Notes under the pieces: generated by a model
Told to the model about the DNA's origin: nothing
What the model saw: only the letters and a program-made list of their open reading frames with translations
Database searches by the model: none
Part shown: piece by piece, positions 1 to 7,912 of the stretch
Layout of the letters: the number at the start of each line of letters is the position of its first letter
How positions within the stretch are numbered: the stretch's first letter is position 1
Source: JAVWHX01 sp036639875
GTDB taxonomy: Bacteria > Bacillota_I > Bacilli_A > Erysipelotrichales > Coprobacillaceae
Assembly: GCA_036639875.1 (NCBI GenBank)
Contig: JAVWHX010000032.1
Location: 1-26,750 of the forward strand
Reading direction: 5' to 3'
DNA: 26,750 nucleotides
Made by a program: the position numbers and the translations under genes

Positions 1-1084
1 ACTCTGGTAATGCCTTTAAAGCTTGCATTTGTGGACTACTTCCATTCCCCATATAATCTCCAGGGCAAAAAATTACATCCGTTTTCAAACCTTCAACATC
101 TTTTTGTTCCTCTTTTAACCACTCTGTTAAATCATTTAATAAAGTTACATAATTAGTTGCTTTTCCGCCTGGGACTGAGGCATCATCACCCAAAATAGAA
201 AACTGTTTAACACCTGCATCCAATAATTGACTTAGTTTTGCTTTAATAATATTTAAATCAGACTCATAATTGCTATCAAAACGAATAGGATTATACATCA
301 AAGGATGTAAAGCATAAACATAATAACATTTACTTTTATTTCCAGCCTCAGCGAGTTTTCTTATTTCTACCAACTCAGCCTCTGTGTAAAGTTCACGCCA
401 TTTTTCATTGTGCTTTGGATCATTTTTAGGAGCATATAAATATTGGTTAAGTTTATAATCTCCTCCAAATTCCATTAAATCGGCTCTATCAGTATTTGAC
501 CATGGATTTCCATAATAACCTTCAATAAAACCTCTGAGTTTTACATCAGCATAATCTTGAATTATTAATTCTTTAATTTGATTATCCTTAACTTGATTAA
601 AAATATGTTTCAAAGTTGTAATTCCTTGAAATGATGCATCTGTATCTTTTCCTAAAATAGAAATAACATTTTCTTTAACACTTAGAATATAGGCATCATT
701 TTTTTGAAAAAATTCTTCTGAGACAATTGGGTTGTCTTTAAAATATTGACTAACCACATCATTAGAACTATATGTTCCAATCAATATGTTTGTTTTTTGT
801 AAATCAATACTTTGACTTTCAGTTATTGACTTATCTAAAATCTTAGCAACTTCTTGAAAACGTGCTTTTGTGTAAGTGTCAACTTGAGTCCCATAAATTA
901 CATTCATACTTGATGAGAGTTCAAAAGTTTTATCTTTATACTCTACGTTTTGTGGTGTAGGATATATCTTATAACTTCCTTGCTCATTAGTTGCACTCAC
1001 CATAGCAACATTAAAGCCTAGCATTGGTATCATCATTGCAAATGCAATCATGACTACTATCATTTTCTTAATCCTTTTTTCCAT
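1..1084 (-). CDS. Secreted beta-N-acetylglucosaminidase, GH84 family (3'-truncated by window edge)
   Basis: Hydrolyses terminal beta-linked N-acetylglucosamine, most likely from host mucin or hyaluronan-type glycans, outside the cell. The first 361 residues are visible; the rest lies beyond position 1. I chose ATG 1084 because AGAAGGG sits 6 nt upstream; an ATG at 1102 lacks this. Residues 1-30 form a signal peptide (KRIKK, then a hydrophobic stretch ending VSA). Residues about 35-170 resemble the GH20b-like domain that precedes GH84 catalytic domains. The catalytic domain begins at RGFIEGYYGNPWS, followed by YLYAPKNDPKH. The adjacent acidic pair expected in GH84 is Asp300-Asp301 (ILGDDAS). 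Clostridial NagJ/mu-toxin-like enzymes are the closest family I know. A cre-like box suggests glucose repression. No carbohydrate-binding or anchor module can be judged because the C-terminus is missing. Confidence 0.88.
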   Translation of the reverse strand, partial: MEKRIKKMIVVMIAFAMMIPMLGFNVAMVSATNEQGSYKIYPTPQNVEYKDKTFELSSSMNVIYGTQVDTYTKARFQEVAKILDKSITESQSIDLQKTNILIGTYSSNDVVSQYFKDNPIVSEEFFQKNDAYILSVKENVISILGKDTDASFQGITTLKHIFNQVKDNQIKELIIQDYADVKLRGFIEGYYGNPWSNTDRADLMEFGGDYKLNQYLYAPKNDPKHNEKWRELYTEAELVEIRKLAEAGNKSKCYYVYALHPLMYNPIRFDSNYESDLNIIKAKLSQLLDAGVKQFSILGDDASVPGGKATNYVTLLNDLTEWLKEEQKDVEGLKTDVIFCPGDYMGNGSSPQMQALKALPE

Positions 1085-1164
1085 TGTTTTCCCTTCTTTC
1101 ATAAATGATAAGATTGAATATCTTGATATTTTCTATTACGTCCCTTTAATAGTCCTTCTCAAAT

Positions 1165-1197
1165 ATCAAGCGCTTTCAATACACATGTATTTTAACA
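1165..1197 (-). promoter_or_regulatory. Promoter with cre-like (CcpA) site upstream of the GH84 gene
   Basis: On the minus strand TAAAAT (1194-1189) is preceded by TGT, an extended -10; no good -35 is visible. Just downstream, TTGAAAGCGCTTGAT (1179-1165) matches the Bacillota cre consensus WTGNAANCGNWNNCW at all but one position. A cre at or just after the transcription start is the usual layout for CcpA repression, which fits a secreted glycosidase. The promoter is weaker evidence than the cre. Confidence 0.5.
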
Positions 1198-1299
1198 AGT
1201 GAATCAAACAATATGTAGTCTTAAATTTTAGTATTTTTCAAACAAATTTTTATATATAAAATTTTTAACTTTTAAAAAACATAAAACTTTATATCAAAA

Positions 1300-1322
1300 A
1301 AATGACTTTAAAAAAGTCATTT
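1300..1322 (-). terminator. Intrinsic terminator after the 99-residue frame
   Basis: The arms AAATGACTTT and AAAGTCATTT with a 3-nt loop are followed on the minus strand by a T run. It lies 11 nt past the stop at 1333, so the regulator unit ends here. Confidence 0.75.
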
Positions 1323-1332
1323 TGTTAGATAT

Positions 1333-1632
1333 TTAAATTTTTAGAAAATCTTGAACACCTTTGATATCTTTTTGAAAAAGATTTATTAGATTATATCCAT
1401 TATGGATTTTATAATAATACTTGAATAAACAAACAAACAACTGAATAACATCATATGTATTAATTTTAATATAAAGTTTCTGGCTTTTCTCCTCTAACAT
1501 AAAATCAATACTGTTAGACACATTTTGCTCATATGTTATACACAAATCTTTATATTCTATCCATCGATAATCTTCGATTTTAAAGTTCTTTGAATGAAAA
1601 GAAAAATCATCAATCAGTTGCAATTCATCCAT
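1333..1632 (-). CDS. 99-residue hypothetical frame, probably the detached C-terminus of the upstream regulator
   Basis: I do not recognise this sequence; it has no membrane segment or known motif. The ATG at 1632 has a poor ribosome binding site (GGATGG about 12 nt away). The same reading frame is open without a stop back to 1704, inside the end of the preceding regulator. There a run of eight A (1709-1702) would, with one -1 slip or one extra A, fuse the two into a protein of about 632 residues. I therefore think this is more likely the tail of that regulator than an independent gene. An independent small gene expressed from the same mRNA remains possible. The terminator right after its stop shows the unit ends here. 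Confidence 0.5.
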   Translation of the reverse strand: MDELQLIDDFSFHSKNFKIEDYRWIEYKDLCITYEQNVSNSIDFMLEEKSQKLYIKINTYDVIQLFVCLFKYYYKIHNGYNLINLFQKDIKGVQDFLKI

Positions 1633-1667
1633 TGTTTCATTTTTTCCATCCCTAAAAAATTTTTGAT

Positions 1668-3230
1668 CTATAAAAAATCTAAAATCAAGATAACCATAAC
1701 ATTTTTTTTATGAATATAGCGATATATTTTTTGATAATCCAAGGGGTTTTTATCTTTTGTTAAATAAATGCCTGAATTAATTAAATTAGAAAAATCTTGC
1801 TGTGATAAATATGGATTAACTTTTAATGAAGGAACTCTCAAATCATCTGGTAAGCTTTCTGTATATATAACAAGATCAACCTTATCCCAGTTTTTATAAA
1901 ATGGTGTATAGTTAACAGAAAAATTTTCTATTACTTCTACTTCAAATTGTTGCTCTAATATCTGCATAAGTTGTAACCTTATAAAATACCTTATTTCACT
2001 GACAAGAACAATTTTCTTTTTTGGAAAAGGATAATTTCTATAAATACTCGCTCTAAAATAAAGCTTGATATAATCTTGCTCCAATGGAAGAAAATAGTTT
2101 TCTAATGGTTCAACTTCCAAGCAAAATTTATCAATTAGTTGACAAATCTCTTTTGTCATATTGATGTCTATATCTACATCATAAGATGGAGTTTCATCAA
2201 TATGAATTCCAACTCTATTCTTTTTAAGATTTCTATCCAAATGATAATACAATCCATTTAGCAACATAATATCATTGCGAAACACATAATGCTCTTGAAC
2301 ATCTTCTAAATAAGTAATAAGTTTAAAAAGGTATGCGATAATTTCTACATTTAATTTATCAATTTGATTAATACGTTGTGCTCCCACTATTGCAAACAAG
2401 GAATGTATTCTTTCTTTAACCTCAATTGGGAATTGAAAACCAAAGAAACTTTCATAAGCCAAATACAAACTTGAACAATCTAAATAGTTAAGCTTATTAA
2501 CCGATGTCATCTTCGGAATTTCTTTTCCTCTTTTTGTATACCAAATCAATAATTGTATATTAGATTCAATCCATTCAAAATCAGAATCTTTGATAAGTAT
2601 ATAATTTTCACTCATAAATAAATTTAACACATGATTAATATTTACTATTCTTGCATTTTGAAAAGAGCGATCAAAATGATCTTGAATTATTTCTTCAATT
2701 TTATCTAATGAGCTTTTACAAGATAAATATCTTAATCTCATCATAAGTTGTAATTGAAAACTATATATATTTTCAGGACTTCCTGTTAAATAAAATTGTC
2801 GATCATAATTTAACTGTATTCCTAAAGAGTCTAATTTTTCTTTTACTAATTCCAAATCATTCTTTATAGTAATTCTTGAGACATTTAATTGACGTGAAAG
2901 CTCATTGATATTTAATCCAACTGTATTCATACCAACAATTGTCTCAATTAAAAAAATTCTTTTGTCTTGAGAAAATTTAAAATCATCATATTGTTTTTGT
3001 TCGAATTTCAAAAGAATATCTTTATTACAATGAATAGACCCATTCTTTTTTATTTCAATAACTTTGTTATTTGTTTGATGTTGAAAAAAAATATTAATTT
3101 TTTTAATATCATAAATAATTTGTCTTGTAGTCACATTTAAACAAGTCGCTAATTTTTCTAAACTATCACTATTTCCATACAGGATATTTTTTATAATAAA
3201 GTCCATTCGAGATGTCATCTTATTGTCCAT
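1668..3230 (-). CDS. PRD/Mga-type transcriptional regulator with EIIB-like domain
   Basis: Probable PTS-responsive transcription factor. Order seen in 520 residues: a first winged HTH near residues 24-47 (LATCLNVTTRQIIYDI), a second near 107-134 (LSRQLNVSRITIKNDL), then a helical region resembling PTS-regulation domains. One carries His in a YYHLDRNLKKNR stretch like the HLKPAL segment of MtlR/LicR; in the next the equivalent position is Phe (YIKLYFRASIYRN). Last comes an EIIB-like fold (KKIVLVSEIRY, then DLVIYTESLPDD) with no obvious catalytic Cys. The RBS GGAG lies 7 nt before ATG 3230. The last 11 residues (after His507-Lys-Lys) follow an A8 run and read like out-of-frame sequence; a -1 shift continues openly into the 99-residue frame downstream. 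No target is evident, though the GH84 gene is next in the same orientation. Confidence 0.75.
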   Translation of the reverse strand: MDNKMTSRMDFIIKNILYGNSDSLEKLATCLNVTTRQIIYDIKKINIFFQHQTNNKVIEIKKNGSIHCNKDILLKFEQKQYDDFKFSQDKRIFLIETIVGMNTVGLNINELSRQLNVSRITIKNDLELVKEKLDSLGIQLNYDRQFYLTGSPENIYSFQLQLMMRLRYLSCKSSLDKIEEIIQDHFDRSFQNARIVNINHVLNLFMSENYILIKDSDFEWIESNIQLLIWYTKRGKEIPKMTSVNKLNYLDCSSLYLAYESFFGFQFPIEVKERIHSLFAIVGAQRINQIDKLNVEIIAYLFKLITYLEDVQEHYVFRNDIMLLNGLYYHLDRNLKKNRVGIHIDETPSYDVDIDINMTKEICQLIDKFCLEVEPLENYFLPLEQDYIKLYFRASIYRNYPFPKKKIVLVSEIRYFIRLQLMQILEQQFEVEVIENFSVNYTPFYKNWDKVDLVIYTESLPDDLRVPSLKVNPYLSQQDFSNLINSGIYLTKDKNPLDYQKIYRYIHKKNVMVILILDFL

Positions 3231-3382
3231 ATAATTTCTCCGTTCTCTTTATATATCAACTATAATAACATTAACTTATCAAGATATTAATGACACAAAC
3301 TCTTTAATTTCTTTTATTATAACAGAAAGATTTTCATATAACATTATATTTATGCAGACTAAAAATCTTTATTTAATGTTTT

Positions 3383-4297
3383 TTAACCTGTTATTATACC
3401 AATAAATATATCTCTTACTATTTTATTAGTCATAATACATAAAGCCAGTGTTTCAAACGCTATAACAACTAGTCCATATGCAAACATATTAGCAATGTCA
3501 AAATAAACAATATAACCTATTAACATTGCTGATATAAGACCTAAGATTGGAGATATAATATTTTGATAATTATAATAATATTTTTTAACTATTGGCATTA
3601 ATGTTATTCCATTTAATAAAAGAACAGCACTAATTGTTGATATAACAAACATTGATAAACTATCACGATTGGCTATTGACGTGATTAATAAACCTAAAAA
3701 TCCTACTCCAATAAAGAGTGGCGATAACATCTTTTTAACAGGAACCTTTAAAAAGAATCGTCTGACAGATTTTAAAGAAAGGATAATAGCTACTATCCCC
3801 ATCACAAGAGAAGATACCATCAAGTACCATTTTAATGAGATCATTGCAATAATAAAAGATGTTAACCACATTAAAACAATTGTATCTCGATGAAAATCAA
3901 ACTGAATCATATCTTGATACTCATTATTTTCATATATCTTTAATGTATGTTCAACTGCTTCTATTGTTTCATCTATCTCATAATCACCTTCTAGTGTTGA
4001 ACAAATATAATCAAGATATAATTTCTTTGTTTCAATAAAGTGAATATCTTTATTAAATTCTTCTTTTTTTCTTAAAATTAATTGATTATCTTTTTGAAAG
4101 ATTATTTTCTCTATTTCTTCTAAAGAAAATTCCATCTTCCTTAATAATACTATTTTCTTTAATATTTCTAAATCTTCATCACTATAATCACGATAATAAG
4201 ATTGATCCCTTGACGGTTTAATAAATCCCTTTTCTTCATATACTCTTAATGCTTTTCTTGAAACATGATATTTATCACATACTTCTTTTGTTTTCAT
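3383..4297 (-). CDS. MerR-family regulator fused to a multi-pass membrane domain
   Basis: One-component transcription factor held in the membrane. Residues 1-70 are a MerR winged HTH (KEVCDKYHVSRKALRVYEEKGFI, split as HTH and wing, then DLEILKKIVLLRKMEFSLEEI). Residues about 75-145 form the usual helical linker. From about residue 148 to the end there are roughly six hydrophobic segments (e.g. VLMWLTSFIIAMISL, ISPILGLISAMLIGYIV) instead of a cytosolic ligand domain. I use ATG 4297 (304 residues; GGGTGAT 6 nt upstream). A longer frame to 4345 would begin inside the promoter, so it is rejected. The gene has its own MerR-type promoter, suggesting autoregulation. The effector is unknown; a membrane ligand or membrane stress is conceivable. 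No recognisable partner gene adjoins it. Confidence 0.85.
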   Translation of the reverse strand: MKTKEVCDKYHVSRKALRVYEEKGFIKPSRDQSYYRDYSDEDLEILKKIVLLRKMEFSLEEIEKIIFQKDNQLILRKKEEFNKDIHFIETKKLYLDYICSTLEGDYEIDETIEAVEHTLKIYENNEYQDMIQFDFHRDTIVLMWLTSFIIAMISLKWYLMVSSLVMGIVAIILSLKSVRRFFLKVPVKKMLSPLFIGVGFLGLLITSIANRDSLSMFVISTISAVLLLNGITLMPIVKKYYYNYQNIISPILGLISAMLIGYIVYFDIANMFAYGLVVIAFETLALCIMTNKIVRDIFIGIITG

Positions 4298-4314
4298 TTT
4301 TATCACCCACATAT

Positions 4315-4345
4315 ATATTAAATATGACCCTTGGGGACAGGTCAA
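4315..4345 (-). promoter_or_regulatory. MerR-type promoter/operator with 19-bp spacer
   Basis: Minus strand: -35 TTGACC (4345-4340), a spacer of exactly 19 bp, -10 TAATAT (4320-4315). Within it the dyad TGACC-N10-GGTCA (4344-4325) is centred between the two elements. Over-long 19-20 bp spacers with a central dyad are the hallmark of promoters that MerR proteins activate by DNA distortion. The predicted start lies about 11 nt before the merR ATG at 4297. Confidence 0.8.
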
Positions 4346-4363
4346 GTCTTTTCTACTTATATT

Positions 4364-4552
4364 TCAAATATTATATCTTACTTGTACATCACGATGTTGA
4401 AGCCACGTATTTAATAGCTTTTGAATATAATAAATAGTCATCTTTTCAAACCATTCTCCTGTTTCTAAATCAACCAAACAATACAAATCATATTCTCTTT
4501 TTATAAGTCCTAAGCCATAATAATGAAGTCCTACTTGAATATCAATTGGCAT
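4364..4552 (-). CDS. 62-residue conserved-looking small protein, unknown function
   Basis: I do not recognise this protein. It is real by context: AGGAGG stands 7 nt before ATG 4552, and it starts 21 nt after the PAP2 stop in the same orientation, so it is probably the last gene of the cysE-PAP2 unit. It is soluble, with no signal peptide or membrane helix, and rich in aromatic residues (VGLHYYGLGLIKREYDLYCL). No terminator separates it from the merR promoter just downstream. Confidence 0.6.
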   Translation of the reverse strand: MPIDIQVGLHYYGLGLIKREYDLYCLVDLETGEWFEKMTIYYIQKLLNTWLQHRDVQVRYNI

Positions 4553-4573
4553 AAAAAAACCTCCTAGTACAAT

Positions 4574-5167
4574 TTATGTATGAGGAAGTAATTTATGATA
4601 TTTAAGAATAGGAATAACTGTACATAGGTATGTGAAAGCCATTAAACAACCACCAATCACATCACTTGTATAATGAACTCCTAAATAAACCCTTGTTATA
4701 GATATAAAAACAGGAATAATCATAATAAGAATTGCTATAGTTTTATATTTGTCTTTTAGCATATAAAAGATTAATGCAAACAACCCAAATGAAACCATTG
4801 CATGAGCACTTGGAAAACTAAATCCAGTCTCTACGACAAGTCGCGTAACACTAGGTCTTGGCCTTTCAATTATATTCTTTAAAATATAATTCAATATCCA
4901 TATAACACTAACATTAAGACTTATAAAAAGCCCCTTTTTAAAACGAATAATAACACATATAATGCAAATGATTACAACACTTATCCAAGATCCAAGAAAT
5001 GTTACAGCAATCATTATACCTGTCATACTTTCGCTTGTTAAACTTGAAATTGTTTGATAACCTACCTTATCTAACGCACTTAAATTCCCACTAAAAAACA
5101 GAATCAAATAAGCAATTAATAAAATCCAAGATATCCCCATCAATTTATAATCTATTTTATAATTCAC
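4574..5167 (-). CDS. PAP2-family membrane phosphatase
   Basis: Lipid phosphatase of the PAP2 superfamily (197 residues, about six membrane segments), likely dephosphorylating undecaprenyl diphosphate or a phosphatidic acid/PGP-type lipid at the outer membrane face. All three signature motifs are present: K97-x6-R104-P105 (KNIIERPRP), P119-S-A-H122 (SFPSAHAM) and R159-x5-H165-x3-D169 (TRVYLGVHYTSD). Translation starts at a GTG (5167) inside the last codons of the serine acetyltransferase gene (11-bp overlap), and the nearest GGAG is 12 nt away. Translation is therefore probably coupled to the upstream gene. The exact substrate cannot be told from sequence; a bacitracin-resistance-type role is one possibility. 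Confidence 0.88.
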   Translation of the reverse strand: MNYKIDYKLMGISWILLIAYLILFFSGNLSALDKVGYQTISSLTSESMTGIMIAVTFLGSWISVVIICIICVIIRFKKGLFISLNVSVIWILNYILKNIIERPRPSVTRLVVETGFSFPSAHAMVSFGLFALIFYMLKDKYKTIAILIMIIPVFISITRVYLGVHYTSDVIGGCLMAFTYLCTVIPILKYHKLLPHT

Positions 5168-5693
5168 GATCTACACGTACTCCGTTTTCTTTAACTATTT
5201 TACCAGGAACCCCAACAACAGTACAATTAGGAGGTACATCTTTTAAAACAACTGATGATGCTCCAATAATACTATTATCACCAATAATAACATCTCCAAT
5301 GATCTTAGCTCCTGCCGATATCATTACATTGTTTTCTAAAGTAGGATGTCTTTTGACTTTATGTTGACCAGTTCCAACGCCACCAAGAGTTACCCCTTGA
5401 TATAAAGTGCAATCATTTCCAATTATTGTTGTTTCCCCAATTACAACACCCATTCCATGATCAATAAATAATCGTTTTCCAATTGTCGCACCCGGATGAA
5501 TTTCAATCCCTGTAAAAAATCTAGCAAATTGACTTAAAAATCTTGCCAATGTTTTGAAATGTATATTCCATAAAAAATGATTAATTCGATAAAAGAACAT
5601 AGCATGAACACCAGGGTAGTTTAGAACTATATTTAATCTATGTCTTGCCGCTGGATCCATCTCCAAAACTCTTGTAATTAAACTCTTTTCCAT
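5157..5693 (-). CDS. cysE: Serine O-acetyltransferase (CysE/EpsC type)
   Basis: Transfers acetyl from acetyl-CoA to L-serine to give O-acetylserine, the precursor of cysteine, in the cytosol. At 178 residues it is the short Gram-positive form. The C-terminal half is a left-handed beta-helix of hexapeptide repeats (IGKRLF, IGETTI, IGNDCT, IGDVII, IGDNSI, IGASSV). Active-site Asp78-His79 (FIDHGMG) and the substrate-binding HP (residues 66-67) and the GGVGTG loop are present. GAGGGGG lies 7 nt before ATG 5693. It overlaps the PAP2 gene and follows the MATE gene by 70 nt; no T-box leader fits in that gap. No cysK is adjacent, so regulation by sulfur supply is not evident here. Confidence 0.93.
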   Translation of the reverse strand: MEKSLITRVLEMDPAARHRLNIVLNYPGVHAMFFYRINHFLWNIHFKTLARFLSQFARFFTGIEIHPGATIGKRLFIDHGMGVVIGETTIIGNDCTLYQGVTLGGVGTGQHKVKRHPTLENNVMISAGAKIIGDVIIGDNSIIGASSVVLKDVPPNCTVVGVPGKIVKENGVRVDREL

Positions 5694-5763
5694 TTCTTAA
5701 CCCCCTCACTTTTCCATATTTAAGCATAAATTAAGAAAAGAAACAATTAAGGTTATAATTTTT

Positions 5764-7188
5764 TTAATCTTCAATAACTTGATCAGGTTTTGTAAGTTCT
5801 TTTTTGTAGAATCTCATAAACATGAAAGTTGTAATACAAGCAGCTAAAATATCTGATACTGGTTCTGCAAATAAGACTGCAAAAACATTAGCACCACTCT
5901 TTACCATTGGAGCTATTGATGATGAGAACATAGCTGCAAATGAAGTCCCTCCAATTAAATATGGGAAAGCATAAACAAGTGGAATTAATAAAATAATCTT
6001 TCTTGTAATAGCCATGCATAGTGAAACCTTTGCTTGACCAAGTGCCATAAATGACTGCTGACAAGCAATCTGTGCTCCAAACATTCCTACACCTATCACA
6101 TAAACTCTAAGTGCCCATGATGCAAATTGTATTGTTTGCGGATCACTTGTAAAGATAGGAACAAAGATATGAGCAAGTGCCATCATAACGATTTGTGCTG
6201 AAATTGCAAAACCTAGACATAGTTTAAAAACAAGCTTAAATGTCTCTCTTACACGCGTATAATTTCTAGCCCCATAATTATAGCTTAAGATAGGTTGAGC
6301 TCCTTGACACAACCCTTGTAAAGGTAATGTTACAAATTGCCACATACTTACCAATATAGCCATTGTCGCTACAGCCATAGTTCCTCCATATAAAGATAAC
6401 TGATTATTAAATGATATTTGTAATAAACTTTCTGTTACATTCATAACGAAAGGAGAGATACCTAATGCACAAATTGAAAAAGCAATTTTCCAATCAATCT
6501 TAAAATATTTCTTTCTAATCTTTAAATGACTCTTTTTACCAAACAAGAACTTAAGCACCCAAGCAGCTGATACACCTTGTGAAATAATCGTTGCCAAAGC
6601 AGCTCCTGAAACACCCATATTTAATCCGAAAATAAAAATAGGATCTAAAAGAATATTTAACACAGCCCCAATTACAACTGTAAACATTCCCATTTTTGCA
6701 TAACCTTGTGTATTTATATACGCATTCATTCCTAATGTCACTTGTACAAAAATTGTTCCTAATGCATATATACTAGTGTATGCAATTGCATATGGAAGTG
6801 ACTCTTGATTTGCCCCAAACATAATCAATAAAGGCTCTCTAAATACCAATACAATAACTGTCAAAATAACTCCTAAAGATAACAATAAAACAAAACTATT
6901 TGTCATAATTTGTTCAGCTTTATCCTTCTTTTGTTCACCTAACTTAATTGCACATAATGGAGCTCCACCAATCCCTACTAACTGTGTAAATGCAGTAATC
7001 AATGTAATAATTGGTAACGCAATAGAAAGACCTGCCATAGCAGCAGTTCCATCTGCCATTTGTCCAATATATATACGATCCACCATATTATATAAAATAT
7101 TAACTAACTGTGCGATAATTGATGGCACAGCTAATGAAAATAATAATTTCGTTATTTTCTCATGTCCTAATTTTTGATTTGTTTCCAT
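5764..7188 (-). CDS. MATE-family multidrug/sodium antiporter
   Basis: Twelve-helix exporter of the MATE family (474 residues, normal length), using Na+ or H+ gradients to expel cationic compounds. The family layout is two homologous six-helix halves: PSIIAQLVNILYNMVDRIYIGQ at the start of half one (shown as two motifs, PSIIAQLVN and NMVDRIYIGQ) and PFVMNVTESLLQISFNNQL starting half two. It is closest in look to the MepA/VmrA branch. The RBS AGGAGG is 7 nt before ATG 7188, and a TATAAT (7217-7212, minus) lies just upstream, so it has its own promoter. Substrate cannot be inferred. Confidence 0.92.
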   Translation of the reverse strand: METNQKLGHEKITKLLFSLAVPSIIAQLVNILYNMVDRIYIGQMADGTAAMAGLSIALPIITLITAFTQLVGIGGAPLCAIKLGEQKKDKAEQIMTNSFVLLLSLGVILTVIVLVFREPLLIMFGANQESLPYAIAYTSIYALGTIFVQVTLGMNAYINTQGYAKMGMFTVVIGAVLNILLDPIFIFGLNMGVSGAALATIISQGVSAAWVLKFLFGKKSHLKIRKKYFKIDWKIAFSICALGISPFVMNVTESLLQISFNNQLSLYGGTMAVATMAILVSMWQFVTLPLQGLCQGAQPILSYNYGARNYTRVRETFKLVFKLCLGFAISAQIVMMALAHIFVPIFTSDPQTIQFASWALRVYVIGVGMFGAQIACQQSFMALGQAKVSLCMAITRKIILLIPLVYAFPYLIGGTSFAAMFSSSIAPMVKSGANVFAVLFAEPVSDILAACITTFMFMRFYKKELTKPDQVIED

Positions 7189-7211
7189 TTTCTTCCTCCT
7201 ATAATTTATAT

Positions 7212-7217
7212 ATTATA
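7212..7217 (-). promoter_or_regulatory. -10 box for the MATE gene
   Basis: A perfect TATAAT on the minus strand, 24 nt upstream of ATG 7188, preceded by TTTGGTG. The -35 is poor (ATGACG at 17 bp). Confidence 0.45.
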
Positions 7218-7255
7218 CACCAAAAAATTCATCCCGTCATATATTTCCAATAACT

Positions 7256-7286
7256 GAAAAAGACAAACTAACGATTTGTCTTTTTC
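7256..7286 (-). terminator. Terminator overlapping the stop of the second PAP2-like gene
   Basis: Perfect 12-bp arms GAAAAAGACAAA / TTTGTCTTTTTC around a 7-nt loop that contains the stop at 7268. It closes the GNAT-glf-GT2-PAP2 operon. Confidence 0.8.
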
Positions 7287-7912
7287 AATAATTTTGAATA
7301 GTCAACTTTATAGACAAGTAAATACATAATTACAAATAATATCCCCGCAGCAACAGCATCTAATATAGAATGTTGTTTAATAAACATTGTTGATAAAGTT
7401 ATTAATGTTGCTGAAACAATCGCAAAAACTTGCATCAAGCGACTGTTTTTAAAATCTACACATTTAATCAAAGCAACAGCACAAGCAATTGAATTATAAA
7501 CGTGTATACTAGGACAAACATTCTGACTCTTATCTGCTGTATATATAAAATTAACAAGAGACTGAGTTAATGAATTTCCTGTAATTATATCAGGGCGATG
7601 ATTAAAGCTTGTTGGATAAATAGTAAATATAATTAAACAAATTGTCATTCCAATAAATAATGAAGCAACACATTTATAAAAATCTTCTTTATGTGTAAAG
7701 AATAAATATATAACTGTTCCAGCAATAAAGAAATACCAATAAATATAAGGATAAATGAATTCTGCAATAAAAGGTAAAGCAGCATCAAATCCTATATATA
7801 TATCATGAAAATTAATGTTCTCTCTATATTGTAATCCAAAATACCAAGGTACATAAATAATAAAATAAATAAATACCCAAGCATGTTTATATTTATTAAT
7901 AAATCTCTTCAT
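7268..7912 (-). CDS. PAP2-like integral membrane protein (AUR1-like type)
   Basis: Membrane protein of 214 residues with about six hydrophobic segments and a PAP2-type core: HRP, CPSIHVYNS (the PS-H motif) and STMFIKQHSILDAVAG, which supplies the last His and Asp. This arrangement is typical of the phosphatidylglycerophosphatase/inositol-phosphorylceramide-synthase-like subgroup. The first Lys-x6-Arg-Pro motif is not clear beyond HRP. Its ATG shares one base with the TAA of the glycosyltransferase (TAATG), so the two are translationally coupled. With the GT2 and mutase upstream, a role in assembling or recycling a lipid-linked surface glycan is likely. The reaction itself is not determined. 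Confidence 0.75.
   Translation of the reverse strand: MKRFINKYKHAWVFIYFIIYVPWYFGLQYRENINFHDIYIGFDAALPFIAEFIYPYIYWYFFIAGTVIYLFFTHKEDFYKCVASLFIGMTICLIIFTIYPTSFNHRPDIITGNSLTQSLVNFIYTADKSQNVCPSIHVYNSIACAVALIKCVDFKNSRLMQVFAIVSATLITLSTMFIKQHSILDAVAAGILFVIMYLLVYKVDYSKLLKKTNR

Noticed and set aside
3669..3893. 74-codon open frame on the plus strand inside the merR gene
   Set aside because: It lies wholly antisense to a well-supported membrane coding region and its composition mirrors it; no RBS or homology seen.
4325..4346. Short GGGGACAGGTCA sequence as a remnant of an insertion or REP-type element
   Set aside because: The sequence is exactly centred in a 19-bp-spacer promoter of a merR gene, which explains it better. 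No partner repeat or transposase is adjacent.
5694..5763. T-box or other riboswitch in front of cysE
   Set aside because: Only 70 nt separate cysE from the MATE stop and no specifier or antiterminator structure is visible.
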